A program made the translations under genes and the position numbers. Under the pieces are notes generated by a model that was given only the letters and a program-made list of their open reading frames with translations, was not told the DNA's origin and ran no database searches. This document shows, in pieces, positions 52,361 through 62,665 of a DNA stretch of 64,000 nucleotides. This DNA comes from Marisa cornuarietis (taxonomy: Eukaryota > Mollusca > Gastropoda > Architaenioglossa > Ampullariidae): positions 20,718,501-20,782,500 of the forward strand of contig SMMW01000001.1 of the NCBI GenBank assembly GCA_004794655.1, given 5' to 3'. Numbering within the stretch: the stretch's first letter is position 1; each line of letters begins with the position of its first letter.

Positions 52361-55300
52361 GTTCGTCATCTCTCTCTTCCTCTCTTTTTCTCTGTTCCCA
52401 CCAAGTAGAATTATTATTTAGATTACATTTTTAAAATAGTTCATATAATTGTGCACATAATGTTGGAAAACAGCCATTAAAATATAAAGCAATAGGTGGA
52501 CGGACAAGGGACGATCGATTTGACTACGATTTGCATGGCCACGCACGAGTCGATTTGCGAACTTCTGTGTCGTAGAGTAGGAATCTGGCTACCCAGCGTT
52601 GCAGAAGTTACGCACCTCAATGAACTCCATCTCTCATCTGCTTCCTTCAATTCTCTGTACAATGTCCACATTTTCCTAATCCCATTTCATTCATTTTTAT
52701 AGCGAGACCCAATATTTGTTACTGCGCTTATTATTTCAGGTATGTAATTTTGCCAGGCTAGAAAGCTAACCCTCCACCCTATACTTAAGCTTTGATTCGA
52801 CCATAGATCGAAGTTGTTAGTCATCACGTACCATTCATCAGCATAAGCATCATTAAATTACACATTGAACAAAAAAATTAGTATATAGTCACACAATAAA
52901 TAAGATATATATAAATGGCCAAGCATAACATTTGTAATCAATTGTATGCTCCCTTTACATAACTTCAAACAGCATTCCCATTTGATTGGTGAAATGACAA
53001 TGTATGCTGTGTAAATCATATAATAATAATAATAGTGAAGATTTTTATAGCGCATATTCACACTCATAGAGAGCATGCTCTTAGCGCTTAAAACGAGGAA
53101 GAGACGTGGACTAAGTAGATACAGAACAAAGGGGACGAAAGAAAACGACAGTACTGACGACGAAACAGAAATTCACAGTGAAAACAATAGTTTTGTCATG
53201 CTGATGTACCATGCTCAAACCATGCATGAATTTGTTGACATGACTAACAACTTCTGTTATTGGTGGAAATGTTGTCTTTAGGTAGTGGTTGACTATCTTT
53301 TTGCAGACATTAGTTTGGTCTTGGCAGTGGTCAAGGTGTCCCCAAGTTGAGGACATATCATCCTGGTTGATTTGATTCATGGTCAAATTGCTCAGTGAAT
53401 AAACAGTATATGAACTTGTGTGCTTATGCTTAATTTGTAGGGTGTGCATGGACAAATGTTTGTGGTGTTTGTGTAGAGGATGCTTTCATGTATGTGTTCA
53501 TGTTATTGTTAACTCAGATGAAGTTGGAACTAGTGACCGGTGCTTCAGCAGCAGCAATGAATCTCACAGTGTTTGACAAAGACAACAAGGTAGTCTGCAT
53601 GCTAGACAACAACGACGCCCTGCTTGGATCATATCCTATTGACAGCGGAATGAGAATTCATGTATGCAAATTCAAATATTTTCTTCTGTAATCATTGTTA
53701 AATTCATCCTGTTAGGAAGTTTGGATTGCAATGTTTTTTTCTGTTCCTGATGTTTTTACTGAATGTATCTTTTCAGTCCTCAGCCCTTTATCTTCATCCG
53801 TGCACTTAGTTCATGTTTGCCATAGTGTCTTCTGTTTGCTGATGCTTGTTTGTTTGTTTTTTTTTTTTTGTATGGTTGATTGTCAGGTCGTGTGAAGTCA
53901 TTCATGTACAGCACCTTGAACTTGCCTCCACTCAGGGAGTGCACTTTACAAATTATTATTATTGTTGTTGTTGTATGCAGTGTATTCTTGATTTACTGCG
54001 AGTAGTAAAAGCCAGTTGATAATTGATTTATAATCCTTGAGTAAGAAGAGCTATATTTGTTGTTTATTTAGCTAGCTTTACAATTTTTATGCCAAAAATA
54101 CCCATTGCTGTCGTTCTGTCAAATGCTGTATTAAGTGTTAAAAGCTTAATAAAGTTTTCTTATATTTAGAATATTTCTAATTTGTATAAGTGAGAAGAGA
54201 TATTGATGGAATTTTTTGTTTTGTTTGAAAAATGGATTGGTTAGAGTCATCTTAAAAACTATAACGTAGCTGAGAATTTTTTGTATTGATTGTTAGAGTG
54301 TATTTCTCTATCACTGTATTTCTTTTGCCTTTTCTCATCATCATCATTATTTTATCCTTTCTCTAACTTCTATTTCAGGTTGAAGATAAGCATTTACATG
54401 CTGGCGAGTTTGAAGATATTTCCAAGGTTGAAAAATTTGAGATTTCAGAAGAGGACTATGCAAAAAGAGCAGGTGCTGTGCCGAAGATGTACCAGAATAG
54501 TTAAATCATTTAATTATTTGATGCCGCATGTGTCTGTAGTGAGTGAGAGAGGGAGAGAACATTTTGTATCATGCTCACATTATTGTGAACTTTGGTTTCA
54601 GATAGTATCAGAGCATTTAAAGAGCGGAATAGGCTTGGGCGATTTAATGAGGAGGAGCAAAAAAAGAAGGAAGAAGAAAAGCAGAAAAAAGAAGAAGAGG
54701 AAAGATTGAAAGCAGAATCAATGAAAATTGGAGACAGGTGAGTAACATGTTTCCATAGTTGTATGTCAAGTGGTCCGGATTATTTTATGACTGGATGCAA
54801 AATAAAAGCAACAAATGGCTTGGAAATACTTGGTCAGCAATGAAACTGAGTGGGGTTAACATACATTGATATTAGTATTAAAGTGCTATAGAACAAAATA
54901 AATACATTTGCTCAAAAGAGCTCAACATGATAAATCTATAAATACCAAAACTATTTTTATAGCTTAATTAGAACCAGAGTTACATCATTTAATGCTTTTT
55001 CATTTTTGAATACCTGCATAGATAAGTATTAAGGTTCAGAGCAGTGAAATTTGCTTGGAATGATATTATTAATATTTTTCAGTACCTTAGTGTCCTGAAA
55101 AAAATTAGAGCAATGCTGCCAGATGAAGATAAGTGTTTAGTACTTCATTATTGTTGAACTAGCCTTTCAAAAGCAGCATTTTATTCATTTTCAGTTTCAA
55201 GCATAAAACTACCTGAAAATTAAAATATTTAAAAAATTCATAACTTAGAAACTATTTGAGCTATAGAATAAAGCTTGGGATCGTTGAATGAAAAATTGTA

Positions 55301-58284
55301 TTGGTCTATGTACAATTCGTTTTGTTTATTGTTGATTCAGAAGTCAGCTTGGGAGTATCTAGTTTTCTAAAATTATTAATGGGAGGTAACATCACATAGC
55401 TCTTGCCAAACCCTTCCCAAAATGAGTTTCATCCCTTTACAAGCAAAAGGAAAATAAATTCCAGGTTATTGCCCTGATTGTGCAGACAGGGATTTTGGTG
55501 GTTTTGTTCCCAAAATCTGTCTGCACAGTACTAATTGATGATTATATAATTTGTACAATCCTGTGTACAAAATATTGTTAGGGTAAGTCTATTGGATGTA
55601 TCTAATTTCTTCTGGAATTGCAAGAATTTGTTATTTTAAGATCAGTTCAGGTAGGAATAGATAATTTTTGCACTTTTGAAACTTTAATTGTCATTTTGTT
55701 ATGAGCTCCTTTTAGTTATTTTTTTTTATTAATTTGTAAATGGATGAGTTGAAAACAAATAAATCAGGTAACAGGACACAGAATGTGTGGCTCCTAACAC
55801 ATTAAACATCTGGTCTGGCCTGGTGTTAAAAAAAAGCACAAAAGAACAATCTATTGAAATGGTTGCAGTTGTCATGCAGATGCTTTTCTTAATAGTTTTA
55901 AGCTCTACCTAATTGCAGTGAATAAAACTGGGTTAGCTGCTTAATCTCCTTTTCTTAAGAAACACAAGCAGCTTTTCAAACAAGATGTCAACAAAGACTA
56001 TTAGTAACACAGGCAATAAAAGGAAACCTCATTTACAGTGATTGTAAAAGCTTGGTGGCTTAAATTCTATAGAATTGGAATTGCTGATTTATTGTATTGC
56101 GAACCTACATCTTATAAAGAGTTTAATAATAATAATAATAAATGAAGATTTTTATAGCACATATTCACACTCATAGAGAGCATGCTCTTAGTGCTTAAAA
56201 CAAGGAAGAGACATGGAATAAATGGATAGAACACGAGGGGCATAAGAATAAATGGCAATACTGACGACAAACAGAAAACAAAGATGGAAAACACAAAAAG
56301 ACACCAAGTAACAGAACATAGAAACTATAGCGATTCTACAGAGAAAGATGGGTAGAAAATTAGCAAGAGCAGAATTGGGAGGGTAAGAAGGACTATAGCA
56401 GGACTAGTTTGGATGATACACATGCTTAAACTGGAAAGTATGTAAAAATTCCAGGAAGTTCACAATTTGATTAAGAGCAATGGTTTACCAAAAAAACAAA
56501 AAATGGTTATTAGCTTCTGTATGAGGTTTTATTTTAGTTTTGGATTCTTAAGACTATAGGTGCATGTATGCACACATATACAAACACACATCCCTTACAC
56601 ACATCCTTTTCACCCCATTTGTGAGAAGATGTGGTGAGAGGAACAACAGAATCTCACCCAATACCAGTGACATGATTTTAAAATATTTTTACTCAGGCAG
56701 GGAACTGCTGCATTCAAATTAATTTAATATAATAATTTAAATATAAATTTATTTATTGTTGAAGGAAAACTGGGAACAAGAGAAGCATTTCATGAATGGT
56801 GGATTAAATGAAATGTTATTTCTAATTTTCAGCTAAGATGAGATTCAAATGATTCTGTAAACTATAGTTTGATGACAAAATGATGTTATAATATTATACA
56901 AAGATTATTGTACCCCCACCCTGCCCTAGAATTTCCCATCCTCTTGACTGTGCCAGAACATAAAAAATAAGCAATTAAAAGATTTTAGGTAGGAGCACAT
57001 TTGTGAACTTAAATTATTGCATAAAAGTGTGCTTTAGTCATAAATTTGTAATAATAGCTTTCTCATTTATTTTAAAGTCATAAGATATGCCGCCATCATG
57101 GAATCAATCAGCGAGTATCAGTGAATGTGTCATTGTTTCAGATGTGAAGTTCATGTGCCAGGTCAACCCAGCCGGCGAGGAACTGTGCGTTACATAGGTG
57201 AGTTTGTATTCTATCCCTAAGGTTATTAAGATATTGACTCCAACTTTATTTTTGACATGTTGTAATCATTCAAGCACTTCAGATTAAATTTGGTAGAATT
57301 TTACACCCATGAAAAGCAGTGAAATGTAATTTTACCCTACTTAGATAAGAAAGAGTACATTTTTTATTTATCATAAAGGCCTGGTTTATCTTTGTCAACA
57401 AAATCGATCCACTGATGAAAAATATTCTTTAAGTTATAAGAGTTAGAAATGTATCTTTTTTCTTTCCTATTTTTTTATGGTTAAGGAAAGGTAAGGATCC
57501 AAAGCTCTTGATATCTGAGTTACAGGCCATCACCCATTTTAACGAGTAGCTAAATGCAGCAGATGAATTGGTTTACCATCATTATTGATTTGAATTGACT
57601 TTATCATTAAGTTTTTCTTATATGAAGTTGGAAATCATGTTAGAAACAATCCTGATTGGGAAGCTGTTTTTGCTCTCCCTAGTCTTTACAAACACACATA
57701 TCCCTATGTATATTTGATATGTATCTACAGGCTCAACAGACTTCAAACCAGGAATATGGGTTGGTGTGCAGTATGATGAGCCACATGGAAAAAATGATGG
57801 GAGGTTAGTGCCAGTTATGTATTTCTATGCATCCAGTTTAGTGATGGATTTTTAAAAAAAATGTAAGCTAGACAAGTTTAGATCAGATGTGGTAAACAGG
57901 CAGAGTCACTTTTTTTTTCTTTTTTCTATCATCTGCTTTATGTGTGTGTGTGTAGTACAGTTTCCAATGGATCATTGATACTGAAAAGTGATATGAAATG
58001 TTCATAATAACAAGTTAGCATGAATCCTTAGATATGGTCTCAGATGTGAAATTGTATCACTAGGTACTGTTCCTTCCTTCAGCTCGCAGATACAAATCAA
58101 TAAGCAGGAAATAAAGCAGTTTTCATAAACACAGTTTCTAAACATGTCATTTCTGCTTTGCAGTGTCGATGAAAAAAAGTACTTTGAGTGCCCTCCTAAA
58201 TATGGTGGGTTTGTCAAACCTCTCTCAGTAGAAGTGGGGGACTTTCCAGAAGAAACTCTGAATTTTGAAGAAGAGGAGATGTGA
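52241..58284 (+). CDS. TBCB: TBCB, tubulin-folding cofactor B (7 exons)
   Basis: Cytosolic tubulin chaperone. It binds alpha-tubulin released from the CCT chaperonin and, with TBCE, helps assemble or dismantle the tubulin heterodimer. The spliced product is 247 residues (human 244). An N-terminal ubiquitin-like domain (about residues 5-90; [31 protein letters not shown]) is followed by a charged coiled-coil linker (about 125-160; [18 protein letters not shown]) and a C-terminal CAP-Gly domain (about 165-238) with the signature GKNDG at 203-207 and [14 protein letters not shown]. The protein ends EEM; family members end in a short acidic tail of the DEI/M type that contacts TBCE. The start ATG has A at -3. 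All six introns are GT-AG and phases agree. It is transcribed away from BIRC6. Confidence 0.96.
53020..53195 (-). repeat. Interspersed repeat, short copy in TBCB intron 1
   Basis: AAT repeats, then GAAGATTTTTATAGCGCATA, TTCACACTCATAGAGAGCAT and GCTCTTAGCGCTTAAAACG. Closely matches the copy at 56.1 kb over about 170 bp. Confidence 0.7.
53518..53661 (+). CDS. TBCB: TBCB exon 2
   Basis: Residues 41-88. It contains [13 protein letters not shown] and [20 protein letters not shown], matching KLELLVGSPASCM and [20 protein letters not shown]. Phase 0 at both ends. Confidence 0.96.
53715..53965 (+). repeat. LINE 3' tail in TBCB intron 2
   Basis: Ends CACCTTGAACTTGCCTCCAC then GGGAGTGCACTTTACAAATT and ATT/GTT repeats, the same tail as at 29.6 kb. 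Preceded by a T-rich tract at about 53,859. Confidence 0.55.
54379..54472 (+). CDS. TBCB: TBCB exon 3
   Basis: Residues 89-119. It reads [20 protein letters not shown], matching [20 protein letters not shown]. It leaves in phase 1 at G|GTGCTG. Confidence 0.95.
54602..54737 (+). CDS. TBCB: TBCB exon 4
   Basis: Residues 120-164. It contains [19 protein letters not shown], then a Lys/Glu-rich helix and MKIGDR leading into the CAP-Gly domain. Phase 2 out. Confidence 0.95.
56125..56330 (-). repeat. Interspersed repeat, short copy in TBCB intron 4
   Basis: AAT repeats then GAAGATTTTTATAGCACATA and TTCACACTCATAGAGAGCAT; continues through ACTGACGACAAACAGAAA, as in the 53.0-kb copy. All three family members read on the minus strand. 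Confidence 0.7.
57142..57197 (+). CDS. TBCB: TBCB exon 5
   Basis: A 56-nt exon, residues 165-183, [18 protein letters not shown]: first strand of the CAP-Gly domain. Phase 2 in, 1 out. Confidence 0.95.
57731..57803 (+). CDS. TBCB: TBCB exon 6
   Basis: Residues 184-207. It reads [20 protein letters not shown] then KNDG, including the CAP-Gly signature. Phase 1 in, 2 out. Confidence 0.97.
58164..58284 (+). CDS. TBCB: TBCB exon 7 (stop codon)
   Basis: Residues 208-247 and TGA at 58,282-58,284. It contains [20 protein letters not shown] then [16 protein letters not shown], matching VNGKRYFECQAKYGAFVKP and VGDFPEED. Confidence 0.97.
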
Positions 58285-59620
58285 GCAAATGTTGCATTCC
58301 CTATCTGCCGTTTGGCATCATCACACTGCCATTGATTTTACATTCACCAGGATTGTTCTGCCTTACTGATTTTCAGCAGTGGGTGACTGTCTTGTAGGTG
58401 TGTCTTTAAGATGTTCTGTTGTGACAGGTGCTGAATTTTCTTCCCTCAGACAGACAAAAATTAGGAGAGGCAACTACTGTGCATGCATTATACAGGCACA
58501 GTGAGCCTTGCAGACATTTCTCTAATGATCTCGGTTTGATATTATTTCAGTAGAAAAGCTGCATGCTTTATGCTCTTTTCATACGAAACTTGTGTTTTTT
58601 GGAATCAATGTCATGTCTGAAATCACATATTCGGTGACTCGTATTCATCAGTACATTGCAGTTCTTGTGGTGACGAATATTTTTATGTTCTTTTTGCAAC
58701 TGTCAGCTCCAGTTCTAGAATGGTACTGATTCAAGCAAAAGTAGAGACACAAGATATGTATGTCCCCATTTCTTAGAATACAAAATGTTGAATCAGCTGA
58801 GACAGCATTATATGAGCTTGCAAAATTTACTTAATACATTATACTTTCATAAACCATTATTTTGCTGACACAAATAATGTTAGTCTCCTTGATGTTCTAC
58901 AGGCAGACCTAATAAACTTTACTAAGGTCTTTATTCTGTATTTGAAGGTCATTTCTCCAGCGATTATCTAATAAACATCATAAAACCAGTGCATGCATGC
59001 TTGTCAGTGTTACATTGAGTTAATGTGTACAATGAGATTACTCTTCTTTATCTTTACAAAATCAAGTTATAGATGGGCAGATATGTGATTCGTAATGGCT
59101 ATCTAGAGTATACCAGGTGTGTTCGTCATTTAGGCTTCTCTTCTCCTTCCCCCTCCCCCATTCTAAATGGGGTAAAGATGGCAACATTATGGAGTTTTAT
59201 GGAGCCTGTGCCTCAGTGCACGTTAGTCCTCATTCCCAATTGCAAATGTTTGAAACTGGTTGTGTTTGCAGTATTTGGGATGACTCCTTGAAGCAACGTC
59301 ATCTGTGACTTTATATAAAGCACCAGTCATTATATCAAATGCTCAGAGTATTAACCAAAGGTTTTTCAGCAAAGTGAAAACAGTTTTGAAGTGTACATCA
59401 TTTGATAATGAAAGGTTAAATACTTTTGAAACATTTTTATTTTGACCACAGTTTTGCAATATTGAAAGCTTTTGTAATGCATCTTATTTATACATATTTG
59501 TTCAAGAACATTAATTTTGACTGTGATGAAGCTTTTGTTGGAATTTTTAATTGTTTTTACTGGTTCATAAGTTGCTGATTTATTTCATTGAAAATTTCTA
59601 TTTCAAATAATAAATGAACA
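58285..59620 (+). other. Probable TBCB 3' UTR with several poly(A) signals
   Basis: Non-coding sequence directly after the TBCB stop. AATAAA hexamers occur at about 58,911, 58,970 and 59,609, so UTRs of roughly 0.65 to 1.35 kb are possible. No other gene is recognised here. Confidence 0.5.
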
Positions 59621-60307
59621 GGCCATGCATTTTAGGCCTGGAAAACAAACTTTAACGTACAGCTTTTTCTTAATCACTGATATCTGGATTAAATTTTGCC
59701 AAACAACTATACAGAAATGGCCTCTTCATGGGCAAAACTGCAGAACTGAGGGAAGACCTTCCTAGACAAGTAGTACTGGCCGATTATATTTTTTTTCACT
59801 GGCTGGGACCACTGACCTGTTCTACCCATACATGAACAGTCAAACATGGCTGCCAGCTTAACAACCATTCAACTTGACCGTTTTGTCTGCTTCGTCATTT
59901 TATCCAAAATCAAAACCAAAACCTTACTCAAAATTTAACCTTAACCTCAAACCTACAAAAATAAAGCGTGTTTTCCAAAGAAAGAATAAGAGCCATCAAA
60001 AATGGAATCCTTCAGCGTTCACACTGAAAACCCCTCGCTGTCCTTACTATGCTATAAGATGCTTGGAGAAATAGCAATCACCATTCACGCTATTTGAAGT
60101 AATGCATTATCATTGGGCACTTAAAAGAACTAGTATAAAGACGACGAGCGCATGTGTCGGAGAAATCAGTGAAAAAGTCGTGAACGGGCCAGGATGGGGG
60201 TTTTTTTTTCACCTTTTATTGTTCATAAATTCTAATCATCATCATCGTCAGGATGTTGTTTACTGTAATTCAAAAACATTTGACTGAATTTCATTTCATA
60301 ACTTCGC
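59621..60307. other. Intergenic spacer before the LINE
   Basis: AT-rich non-coding DNA between the TBCB 3' UTR and the poly(A) end of the retrotransposon. A T-rich tract at about 60,200-60,208 precedes the LINE. No coding signal, structural RNA or known repeat is recognised. Confidence 0.5.
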
Positions 60308-60332
60308 TTTTTTTTTTTTGTCGTTCGCCTGG

Positions 60333-61110
60333 TTACACCTGGAGGCCAGCTCTTGAGATGAAACTGGTGGTTTTCCGTAGAGTCTCCGCTGGCCCGTACA
60401 GTTTGTTAAGCAGAGTCTCCGACTGTGGCCAAATCTCTTCCCTTAGGGGACGGAGGTTCCCACAGTCCTGTAGGATATGTTCTGCAGTCTGGTCTGCTTC
60501 TCCACATGGGCATCTCGGGGACGGTACGAGGTGTAGCTTCTTGTGTAGATGTTGAAGCAGTCTGTTGTGCCCGGTCCTGAGGCGGAAAATAACGACCTGG
60601 TCCGGTCTGGACAGCTGATGGTAACTGTCTCGTGGTTGTTGTGGCCTGTACATAGATTTGATGATGGTTTTCATCTCTGACATGTTGACTGCATTGTCTT
60701 CTTGCTCGTCCTCTGCACCCAACTTAGCCATCCTGTCAGCCTCCTCGTTCCCATCTATTCCGCAGTGTGATGGGATCCATTGTAGGGCTGTTCTGAGGCA
60801 CTTGGTGTTTAGCAGTGCATCCTCCAGGTCTGGCAGTTTGTTGTTGTTGATTGCCTGCAGCACAGACAGAGCATCGGTCAGGAAGACAACCTGGCTGTCG
60901 TGGTCTGCTTTGCTGCTGATGGTATTTGCTGCATGGACCAGGGCTTCTATTTCTGCTCTATAGTTTGTACAGTGGAGGCCAGTTGGTATTGCTGCTGCCT
61001 GCCGCTGTCCATTTGGGAACTGGATGTAGACACCAGCCCCTCCTCTTTGGGTAGCATCTGTGGCTGACCCATCTGTGTAGGCCCTTATCCATGATTCCTG
61101 GGGGGTACCT
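60333..61110 (-). pseudogene. LINE ORF2 part 3: RNase H and C-terminal Cys/His motif
   Basis: Open from about 61,110 to the stop at 60,333. It carries the four-acidic RNase H set in order: RAYTDGSA (D), NYRAEIEAL (E), VFLTDALSVL (D) and HCGIDGNEEADRMAK (D). Then FRLRTGHNRLLQHLHKKLHL and the CPCGEADQTAEHILQDC finger typical of this LINE group. No internal stop. Confidence 0.92.
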
Positions 61111-62604
61111 TTCTTCTAGCATGGCTAGTGTCAGGGCTCTCTTGCTCACGTTGTTATGCTCATCCTTTGTTGCGAGGTGAGGAACTGTGGTGCAGATGGT
61201 GATGTTCCCTGTTCTGTCTTTCCAGAACGGAGGATCGAGGGAGGGAGTCGGTACCAGGACCTGCGCGGGAAGCTTTGTTTGGTGTTTTCTGTGTAATGCC
61301 TGTGTCACTCGTACAAAATTAGATCTTTTCAGTCTTCCCGAGGACAGTAGTTTCTGTCTGGCACTCATCAGGTGGTCTTCACTGTGCCTGTACTTGGTGG
61401 CCTGCATGAGTGCTTTGCATTCTCTTCTCTTGTTTAGTGGGGAAATGCCTGTTATCTGCTCCATCATATCTATTGGTGTAGATCTCATGGCGCCTGTTAT
61501 GATTCTCAGTGCTTGGTTCTGTACCTTGTCCAAAGTCTGATGGTGTGACTTGGCTGCTGTCATCCACGTGCTTGATCCGTATTCTAGATGTGGTCTTACA
61601 GTACCTTGGTACACGGTCTTCAGGATCTGTTCGTTAGCGCCCCAGTGTGTTCCTGCCAGCTTTCTCATGATGTTCAGCTTTCTTCTAGCTTTTGTTTCTG
61701 CGTCCAGGATGTGTTGCTTCCATGTCAATCTTTTGTCAAAAGTGACTCCCAGGTACGTCTGCTGGTCTTCAAGTGTCAGCGTAGCGTCTCCCAACTTTAG
61801 TCTGCCAGCTTGTGCTTTGGTGGAGAGAGAGAAAAGTGTGGCTGTTGTCTTGTCTCGGTTGATGGTGACACACCAGTTGTCTGCCCAGGCTGCCACTTTG
61901 TCTAGTGCAAGCTGCATCCTGTGGGTTGCTGTTGTTGCATACTCTTCTGAGCACCATATGACCAGGTCGTCTGCATACAGTGCTGCCTGGACTCCCTTTG
62001 GGAGCTCTGGTACCAGGTCGTTGATGAAGAGTATAAACAAGGTCGGCGAGAGTACTCCCCCCTGTGGTACTCCATGCCGTAGCAGCACCTTACGGCCACA
62101 GTGTCCATCTACAAGCACCCTGGCTTTTCGGTTGTGTAGGTAGGACTTAATCCACCGGTACATGTTGCCGCTGATGCTGCTTCGCTGGAGCTTGACCAGG
62201 AGTCCATCCTTCCATACCTTGTCGAAAGCCTTCTGCATATCAATAAAGACCGCTAGGGTGACCTTCTGGGCTTGGAAGGCATCTTCAATGGCTTGCGCTA
62301 GGTGCGTTGTTTGATCTTCTGTGCTTCTGTATCTTCTGAAGCCTGCTTGCTCTGGGATGATGATACTTTCAGATTCCAGGTACCACTGCAGGCGCTGATT
62401 GATGATGCGCTCTATGGTCTTGCAGACGCAGCTTGTCAGGCTGATGGGGCGGTAGCTCAAGATTCGCGACTTGTTCTTCCCTTTTTTCAGAACAGGGATC
62501 ATCCTGGCTTCCTTCCAGCATTGAGGTACCTGGCCTTCTCTCCAGCTAAGGTTGAAAATGTCCAGTAATTTGGTGAGGGCTGTGCTGCCAAGGTGTTGCA
62601 GCAT
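60958..62604 (-). pseudogene. LINE ORF2 part 2: reverse transcriptase
   Basis: 548 codons from the first Met. It contains SYRPISLTSCVCKTIERIIN, motif A FIDMQKAFDKV, motif B HGVPQGGVLSPTLFILFIND, motif C ALYADDLVIW with the YADD catalytic centre, and the thumb LTWKQHILDAETKARRKL. The frame is lost at a run of six C (plus-strand G, 61,100-61,105), where the RNase H frame takes over; the codons after that are read out of frame. Confidence 0.93.
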
Positions 62605-62665
62605 CTCATTCGTTATGTTGTCTGGACCTGGAGATTTTTCTTCTTCAACTGTTTGATGGCGTTCT

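Noticed and set aside
53111..53455. A 114-codon minus-strand ORF in TBCB intron 1
   Set aside because: It overlaps an interspersed repeat and reads as low-complexity non-coding DNA.
61550..62143. A 197-codon plus-strand ORF opposite the LINE
   Set aside because: Antisense shadow of the reverse transcriptase frame with no family resemblance.
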